Positions 57,523-64,000 of a stretch of 64,000 bases of DNA are shown one piece after another. Source of the DNA: Hyaloperonospora brassicae (taxonomy: Eukaryota > Oomycota > Peronosporomycetes > Peronosporales > Peronosporaceae); the NCBI GenBank assembly GCA_947650285.1, contig CANTFL010001312.1, positions 496,001-560,000 on the forward strand. The letters are read 5' to 3'. The notes beneath the pieces were generated by a model that was not told the origin of the DNA, did not search any database, and saw only the letters and a list, made by a program, of their open reading frames with translations. Within the stretch, counting starts at the first letter, position 1; each line of letters begins with the position of its first letter. Position numbers and translations under genes: made by a program.

Positions 57523-60215
57523 TGACGTGGAGTGTGCGCTCGCCGCAGCGGCGACACGTGGCGCGGGGTACGCCTCCAGTCCGTAAAACACCCCTGCTAG
57601 GGCCGCTTGCGCGACCCGTCGGTCTCCTACGCCCACACCCGCGACTGCGAGTGCAGCGTGCCCGCGTCAGATCTTCGACCACGTCGGCTCCCCAAGGGGA
57701 GGATTCCCTCCGACGTGACTGCCCCGAAGGGAAAAAGACTGGCTTGAGCTGAACCGTGAAAATTTGGGAATGTCCCAGCAAATGGACATTTCCATCCAGG
57801 CTGAGATCGAAGGCAAAGCCGCGCCACCGACTGGGCTCTACAATGGGTCGCAGCCGGTAGACAATGTGAAGCAAGCGTGCAAAAGGTACGCCACGGAGTC
57901 TTAAATCCCGTGAGTTACTGATCGCAGGTATCTGGGAGTTAAGGACCGTAAGGGAAACTTTCTGGGTAGAAAGAAACTACCCACGTACCCTCCTGACACC
58001 CGTTGTGATTATCGGGGCTTCAATCACCACAGTACGCTCGTCAAGGACTAGCATATCCTGCACTCGGCGTCCTTGAGCAGATGGCAATGGAAGCTGTGAC
58101 GTGCTCGATCGATTCGTGCCGCCATGAACTCGATTGGGATGAACGAGCAAGCACGGCGATCCTTCCTCGGGTCACACAAAATCTCAGAAGGTACGGAAGC
58201 ATATTGGGCTTCATCGACTTCCTGACTGCTTTGTTGGAAGCAATAAAATGGACTTGTATCGCCAAGGATGACCTTCTCGGATCGCTCACGGTCAAGCGCT
58301 ACGACTCTGCCGTTAGATACTACCGCGACAATGAATGGGACAAGCAGCCCTATTCAGCTTGACAGGTATGGCATCGGTGCTTGCGTGAACCATCTCAGTA
58401 TAGCATGACCAAGCTGATATGTATGGCATCTATCTATGCTTGCGTGAACCACCTCAGCACAGCATGACCAAGATATGGAGTTGATGTCGGGCGTGCTAGA
58501 GGCAGATGCACAAACTTGTCAATCGATTGCTACCGTTTCCACAGCCGTGACTGATGCTTTGCAATTCGGTCAACGCATGTCTAAGTTGTTCGACAAGTGG
58601 TCCGTTCCGCTACAGCGCAGGTTGTCGAGTGGCCAGGAGACTTACGACGCTAAACACCGTAACGCGGAAGCAAAGGTCACACCGGAACAAGAACTTGGTA
58701 TCATGATTACTTGACCAGATGCGTGGACAGATGCGAGTGATGTTGCCTCAAGTAGCATGGAAATGCAGATTGTATTGTCACCTCTCATCCGTGTGGAATG
58801 CAAATGCAAGCGACCGCTTTTCGCGTCTCGCAAGTTTTCCAAGTCGACTCGCAAAACGATGCGATTGCAAAATACGAGCTGCTGAATGAGAAGTATTGCA
58901 AGTCAATGCGAGCATCTCATCTGTGGAAGTGAACGACTGCTCTCCCTTGCGACGATCTCTGCAAATCAAAACAATCACGACGCATGCTCGACAGGATGCC
59001 ATGACACAGCAGTCCGTCGCGCGTCATCTCTAGGACATGGTTGAGCTTTGAAGCACCTGACTTAGCGAAAAGATGGGTAGGTGGCCTCCCCCACGCCCGC
59101 TTTCCCACCGAGTGTAAACACACCGTGCAAGTTTGTCACGAAGGTTCTAGCAAACATGACCTGCCGATCATGACAATTTGGGCCACGTGCGAGAGGCACA
59201 AGCACTCTCATCGCTGACCGAGGGAGCGACAGCAGAGAAGCAGCTTCTGTAGATTGCGACTGCTGTAAAAGGTAGAGGAGATATAGCTCGCAAGCCGTTC
59301 GTATCGTCACTTGGTCTCCGTGTCTGTCGCACAAAACACACACGCAGAATCGTGCACCACCAGCGCCGTCCTTTCAGCGAAGCCGTGGCCGCAACATCAT
59401 GATGACGTACCCCTTCACGTCCCACTGGGAGACGGAACGAGGGCAACGCCGACACCAACGACTACGCAAAACGCAAGTGGCCCGACCGAAACGGAGACGA
59501 GGCACGGCGTTTCTGAACGAGGTTTTCCACTCGAGTGCCGGAAACTCCGATTGAAATCGACGCATGCACTTGAACACTGGTCGCAAATGGCGTAGTCGGT
59601 CACGTGCCAAACAGTGCGGCTAAACCGCACACGCCGTAGCGTCACGACCAGTGACGAGGTCGGAAGTCTTCGATGCGTTTTCGACCAAGCACTGACTCAT
59701 GTTGGCACGCAGCATGACACAACGAGAGAAGAAAACGAGAAGACGCATTGCTACTTGTGCACGTTGCTGCGCTCGCGCTGTGGTGAGCCGGTACCAAAGA
59801 GACGCGTTGTATCGGGCAGGTCATGGGTTGTGCAACACCCTAAACGCACATCCAACGACAAAGTCGATATGTGGCATCATCTTTTTGCAGTCACGCGGTG
59901 AGCATTACGGACATGTGGGGGGTACGCGTCGTTTTCGGTCACGCACTTGTCGAAGCTCAGCGTTGCGGTCTTTCACGGGTTCAGCTTGCAGCGATCGGGC
60001 GCAGTAGTCGTTTGTCCCTCGTCTGCGTCTTTTCGCACCTTTGTTGTTCTGCCCTCGTCGCACCCTTTTCCGAGAATAACGTACGCCGCGCCCGCCCTCC
60101 CTATAACACTAAAAAGCGACTCCAGGCCTCACGATATCACTGTTCGGAGTCACCCGCGACCCGAGCGATCCACTACGACCCGACCTGCCCCTACCTCCCC
60201 CCACGGCGGCGGCCT
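57523..60215. other. Intergenic with unrecognised coding-like remnants
   Basis: Open frames at 58081-58362 and 58475-58714 (+) look protein-like but match no family I know, and they are separated by stops. Between them a roughly 50-bp unit around TGCTTGCGTGAACCA and CAGCATGACCAAG is duplicated (58367-58413 and 58422-58472). The segment 57770-58060 also reads as a broken frame (GRKKLPTYPPDTRCDYRG). These could be parts of one decayed mobile element. The last 300 bp should carry the proteasome gene promoter. Confidence 0.4.
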
Positions 60216-61020
60216 ATGACTCGGTACGACGCCCACGACGCGCCCTCGCGCCTCAAGGCCGGCGAAGTGGACGCCGGCACGTCCATCATCGCCGTGCGCT
60301 TCCCCGGCGGCGTCGTGCTGGGCGCCGACTCGCGCACGTCGACGGGCGCGTACGTGGCCAACCGCGTGAGTGACAAGCTCACGCCGCTGCACGACCGCCT
60401 CTTCTGCTGCCGCTCGGGCTCTGCGGCCGACACGCAGGCGCTGAGCGACTACGTGCGGTACTACCTGAGCGCGCACAGCGTCGAGCTCGGGCGCCTGCCG
60501 ACGGTGCACGCGGCGGCAACGCTGTTGCGCGCGCTGTGCTACCACAACAAGGGGCGGCTGGTGGCCGGGACGATCGTGGCGGGCTGGGACGAGGCGAAGG
60601 GCGGGCAGGTGTTCGCGATCCCCATTGGCGGGACGCTGGTCGAGCAGGACGTGGCCATTGGCGGCAGCGGCTCGACGTATATCTACGGCCTCGTGGACGC
60701 CGAGTACCGGTGAGGGAGAGGCAGTTGGGGTGGCGCACGCGCAGGGACTGACGCTGCAGTGTGTGTGTGTGGGGATTGATGTTGTTGTGGTTGTTGTTGT
60801 TGTTGTTGTCGTTGTTGCGGGGTGTGTGTGGGGTGTGTGGGGGGGGACGTGCAGGCCGGACATGACCAAGGAAGAGTGCCAGGCGTTTGTGAAGAAGATG
60901 TTGGCCCATGCGATGGCGCGCGACGGCAGTTCGGGTGGAGTCATTCGGACGGTCACGATCACCGAGAACGAAGTTGTGCGCGACTTTACGAGCGGTGACG
61001 ACCTGCCGTTCTCGATCTAG
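60216..61020 (+). CDS. PSMB6: 20S proteasome subunit beta1 (PSMB6 type)
   Basis: Two exons, 60216-60709 and 60855-61020, give 219 residues. The intron is 145 nt (donor GTGAGG, acceptor GTGCAG). The short propeptide ends in DAG and the mature chain begins at Thr22 ([12 protein letters not shown]), the N-terminal nucleophile of catalytic beta subunits. Family signatures are [58 protein letters not shown] and [14 protein letters not shown]. The pattern [20 protein letters not shown] identifies beta1, which carries the caspase-like activity, rather than beta2 or beta5. It acts in the 20S core of the 26S proteasome. The frame stays open upstream of the chosen ATG, but the propeptide length then fits the family. 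Confidence 0.94.
60781..60817 (+). repeat. (GTT)n microsatellite in the beta1 intron
   Basis: A run of GTT/TTG triplets with single interruptions inside the only intron. On the transcript strand it reads GUU, the same repeat class and orientation as in thioesterase intron 4. Confidence 0.9.
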
Positions 61021-61377
61021 AGAGTGAGGGAGTGGGGGTGATGGAGTGATGGATGGGTGGGTGGGTGGCACGATTGGGGCTGCTACTGCCGATGTGTCGT
61101 TGTTGTTGCTGTAGTTGCCGCGCGCGACGAGACTGCAACGAAGGAACATACTGTGGGCTGGCAAGTTGGCTATGTGGAGCAGGAGAAACCACGACGTCGA
61201 CACGTAAGGGCTAAACAAACACCACACGCTGCGGCCGTGTTTACCACTCTTACTGCCAGTCGGTCTTGTTCCGACTCTCTCCTCTCTCGCTCTGGTGCTA
61301 CCACTTGCAGGCACAGGTTTTTGTCACGTACAGCGTGCATCGGATTGGCGCTTGCGTCCACCAATGTGTCTTCCCAC
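61021..61377. other. Convergent intergenic region
   Basis: 357 bp between the 3' ends of the beta1 gene (+) and the AAA gene (-). It starts with a short GTGGGTGG-rich stretch. Nothing else recognised. Confidence 0.6.
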
Positions 61378-63966
61378 TTAGACAAAGAGGTTTTCCATGG
61401 CTGCAGCGCCGCCGCGCGCTTTTTGTCGCTCGATTTCAGCGGCGTCAGTCAGGTCTTTCATCGTGATCACGCGCGTGCTCTCTTCACGCAAAGCTGCACT
61501 GGCAGCGGCACGGAACACAGCGTCACTGATTGCCGTACTGCTCAAGTCGAACCGATCGGCCAGGCGCTGGAAGTCAATGGGCTTGTTCGTGTCCAACGGT
61601 GCTGTTGGAGGAAAGCACGCGCGCCAGAGCTTCTCACGGAGCTTCGAGTTCGGATTTCGCATCTCCACGACAAACTTGAGGCGGCGGCAAAACTCCGACT
61701 GTACCAACGACGACGAAGCCGACTTGTCCACGTCCGCGAGCAGAACGGTCGTGCTCGGGAAAGTGTCCATGAGCTCCAGAAGACGCATCACCTCCATGCG
61801 GAAACGAGGTGAGGCCTCGAGGTTGTCGATCGGGATGACGCCTCCTTCAATGTGGCTGCCAAACGACTCGAAACCCGTCAGCACCAGCACCGCGTCCATA
61901 AGACGAGCATCGTCAAATACGGCCCGCAGTGCCTTGCGGGTAGCAGCAGCTGAGTCCGCGGCCAGCTGGCCAAAGCTGACCACTTTCAGAGGGCGGCCAA
62001 TCTCAAACCCGATACTCTTTGCAGCGTTGAGCTTGCCAATGCCTGGCGGGCCACAGATCAGCACACTCACGCCCTTCTGCTGCTTGTTGGACTGACCAAA
62101 GTCAAATCCCCACTGCCCGTAGATCACACTGCGCGCCTTCTCAAAGTGCACTATTCGCCGCAGCTTTTCCTTCACGGACTCATCAACAATAAGCTCATCC
62201 AACCCACTTGTGGGCACTACGCGATGATCAAACGTCTTCATGTGCAGACTGCCGCGCATCTGCAGTGCACAGCCCGCCACAATGTCAGCTTGCGAGATCA
62301 CAGGTGACTCGCCGCTTCGTGAGATGGCTTTCAGCAGAGCAGACAGGATGGCGTTTTTGATAAACCCACCACTGAGTTCATACTTGAGCGCGATGGCGTC
62401 CAAATCGATACTGGGCTCGACTTGCAAGGCTCCCCGCAGCAAAAGCACATCCCAAATCTTCCGCCGTTGAATGTGGTCCGGTGCCTTGAACTCGAACACA
62501 GCAGTGATCCGACGATGCATGGCTTCGTCGAGGTCGAACGGTCGGTTGGTCGCTAGAAACACAATGCCTTCATACCGCTCGATCTCTGTCAGCAGCGCGT
62601 TCAGCAATCGGTCTCCTCCGCCATCGCGTTGCCGAAAGATGTTCTCGCACTCGTCAAAGAACAGCACAGCGTTGCTCATGTCAGCTTCGCGAAACAGACC
62701 ACGCAAATCTGCGTCCGCCTCGACACCTTCTTGGCGCTTGCCTTGCAGCGATGGAAAGTCCACCAGTAACACACGTTTCTTAAGTTGGTGCGCAACTGCG
62801 TTCACTGTCATCGTCTTACCGGTGCCACTAGCGCCACAGAGCAACAACACCAGACCAGCACCATACGCCATCCCTGTCTGCTCCAACCCGCTTTTCTTGC
62901 GATATCTCCGAAAGCTTTCGTAACTCTCAGCGGTCTCAAGGATAGTGCTTTTGTGCTCTTCAGGCAGCACGACCTGATCCAGCTGCACCTTAGGGGTGTA
63001 CAAGTCCGAGCCTTCCACCAGCTCATTCATTTCCGTATCAAGACCAACCACCCAATCTAACACGCGGCGGTCCAGTTCAACACGCTGATCAACGAGGTCT
63101 CCCGCCGTCGAGTGCCACCGGCCCCGGTGCAGCTTGACGAGACCGCGGGTAAGTAGACGCGAGGACTTGTAAAAAAAGACACGGTGGGCCACTTGCTCCT
63201 GGAAAGTGTCACAGAAAATCGACAATATTTGGTTGATGATCACGCTTTCGTCCATGCGCTGGACAGGAGACGTATCCACGCCATCGATCAAGTTCTTGAT
63301 GACTGGCGAAATGGTCTTGCCTATAAGCATGACAATCACATTCTGCTCAAATCGATTCAGCTTGAACTTTGCAGCCAGTTCCTCGAGTCGCGGCAAAGGG
63401 TGACCAGCTTGCTGTGTAAGCGCCAACCGGTGCTGAGTGCGGCGGTTGTATACTCGCTGCTTGGCCTTGAGTTCTCGTCGGCCTGCAGATGCTGGTGTTG
63501 ACGTTTCCCACGGCTGCTTTGTCCCCGCTTCTTTCATCTGGTCTTTCACACGTGCACCAGATGCACGAATGGCAAACGCCACGACCTGGAACCGATCCTC
63601 GAGGTATTCGAGCTGATTCTCTGGGCTGTACGGCTTCAACTCGCTCGAATCCATCAGGGATGACGATAAATGGGGCTTGCCACTACCATTCTCTGCCGAC
63701 TCCAGCAATAATTGCTCGTCAGTCTTCGCCTGGCTTTTTGCGCGCTTGCTGTCAGTCTTGTACTTTCCAATGAACGAAAAAGCAGAAGCATCGGCATCCT
63801 CCTGTTCCTCACTGACATCCATATCGCAGTCGCTTGCATCTTCTTGCTGTTGGTCCGCCGCTTTTCGTTCGTGCTCTCCATTCAATACTTTTTCCATACT
63901 GCGGTCACGTTTGTGCCGACGAGCATTCGCACCTGTCGACGACGAAGAAGTCGTCGTGTCTAGCAT
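61378..63966 (-). CDS. Double AAA ATPase with winged-helix-like N-terminal region
   Basis: A single exon, 862 residues, start ATG 63966. Residues 1-110 are acidic and low-complexity. Residues about 192-225 (LEELAAKFKLNRFEQNVIVM) resemble the winged-helix segment that precedes AAA modules in a mostly prokaryotic group of AAA ATPases. AAA1 is complete: GASGTGKT (378-385), Walker B VLFFDECEN (434-442), sensor FLATNRPFDLDEAMHRRI with an Arg-finger candidate. AAA2 has Walker A GPPGIGK (639-645), but the Walker B position reads AVLVLTGFESF, lacking the Asp-Glu pair, so the second module probably binds but does not hydrolyse ATP. The C-terminal helical part ends ARGGAAAMENLFV. I do not recognise a named orthologue. 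A protein-remodelling role is inferred from the fold only. Confidence 0.82.
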   Translation of the reverse strand: MLDTTTSSSSTGANARRHKRDRSMEKVLNGEHERKAADQQQEDASDCDMDVSEEQEDADASAFSFIGKYKTDSKRAKSQAKTDEQLLLESAENGSGKPHLSSSLMDSSELKPYSPENQLEYLEDRFQVVAFAIRASGARVKDQMKEAGTKQPWETSTPASAGRRELKAKQRVYNRRTQHRLALTQQAGHPLPRLEELAAKFKLNRFEQNVIVMLIGKTISPVIKNLIDGVDTSPVQRMDESVIINQILSIFCDTFQEQVAHRVFFYKSSRLLTRGLVKLHRGRWHSTAGDLVDQRVELDRRVLDWVVGLDTEMNELVEGSDLYTPKVQLDQVVLPEEHKSTILETAESYESFRRYRKKSGLEQTGMAYGAGLVLLLCGASGTGKTMTVNAVAHQLKKRVLLVDFPSLQGKRQEGVEADADLRGLFREADMSNAVLFFDECENIFRQRDGGGDRLLNALLTEIERYEGIVFLATNRPFDLDEAMHRRITAVFEFKAPDHIQRRKIWDVLLLRGALQVEPSIDLDAIALKYELSGGFIKNAILSALLKAISRSGESPVISQADIVAGCALQMRGSLHMKTFDHRVVPTSGLDELIVDESVKEKLRRIVHFEKARSVIYGQWGFDFGQSNKQQKGVSVLICGPPGIGKLNAAKSIGFEIGRPLKVVSFGQLAADSAAATRKALRAVFDDARLMDAVLVLTGFESFGSHIEGGVIPIDNLEASPRFRMEVMRLLELMDTFPSTTVLLADVDKSASSSLVQSEFCRRLKFVVEMRNPNSKLREKLWRACFPPTAPLDTNKPIDFQRLADRFDLSSTAISDAVFRAAASAALREESTRVITMKDLTDAAEIERQKARGGAAAMENLFV

Positions 63967-64000
63967 TTCCCCAAACGACAGTCCCTCGCCCTTAAGTAGT

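Noticed and set aside
56834..57752. Long plus-strand open frames of repeated ENANPPYISPRSSTICDGG-type sequence
   Set aside because: They come from the 121-bp minisatellite, whose period is not a multiple of three, so each frame contains the same peptides in shifting order. No start context, domain or conservation supports a protein.

Overview
The window is nuclear DNA of an oomycete, most likely a plant-pathogenic Peronosporales species (Phytophthora or downy mildew type). The support is eukaryotic core genes with short introns (mostly 62-124 nt, donors often GTACGT or GTGAGG), a secreted RxLR/EER-type effector built from WY/LWY repeats, and degenerate Ty1/copia, pogo/Tigger and hAT-like elements. 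I cannot name the species from sequence alone.

Layout. Bases 1-17,600 are AT-richer and gene-poor. They hold a tRNA-like (SINE-like) sequence, a copia RNase H remnant on +, a nearly complete but heavily decayed copia element on - with diverged LTRs (about 5655-10622), a pogo/Tigger transposase with an intact DDE core (12491-13994), a candidate solo LTR, and a second, more decayed pogo relic (15350-16010). Bases 17,600-47,800 are a gene-dense housekeeping block: vigilin-like multi-KH protein (-), membrane-anchored Tudor-like protein (-), SHAQKYF-class MYB (+), ALG1 mannosyltransferase (+, seven exons), a basic Q/K-rich protein that may be an mRNA-export adaptor (+, four exons), acyl-protein thioesterase (-, six exons), NVL/Rix7 double AAA ATPase (-), a TMEM94-like P-type-ATPase-related protein (-), a hAT-like insertion, and eIF1A (+, two exons). 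Bases 47,800-60,200 are again sparse. They are dominated by a 1480-residue effector gene with a recently amplified 936-bp repeat, a 121-bp minisatellite and unrecognised remnants. Bases 60,216-63,966 carry proteasome beta1 (+, two exons) and a double-AAA ATPase (-), arranged convergently.

The housekeeping genes belong to different processes (translation, ribosome assembly, N-glycosylation, proteolysis, depalmitoylation), so they form a chromosomal neighbourhood rather than a pathway. Strongest second-look items: the tandem LWY effector array; two conserved genes (vigilin, TMEM94) that each need exactly one extra base at a homopolymer run to read through; the hAT-like element 131 bp upstream of the TMEM94 start; a perfect 16-bp-stem hairpin downstream of NVL; and a UAP56-binding-like motif in the Q/K-rich protein.

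Gene models were built by eye. Exon joins were chosen by reading frame, splice consensus and family conservation, without transcripts or database searches.
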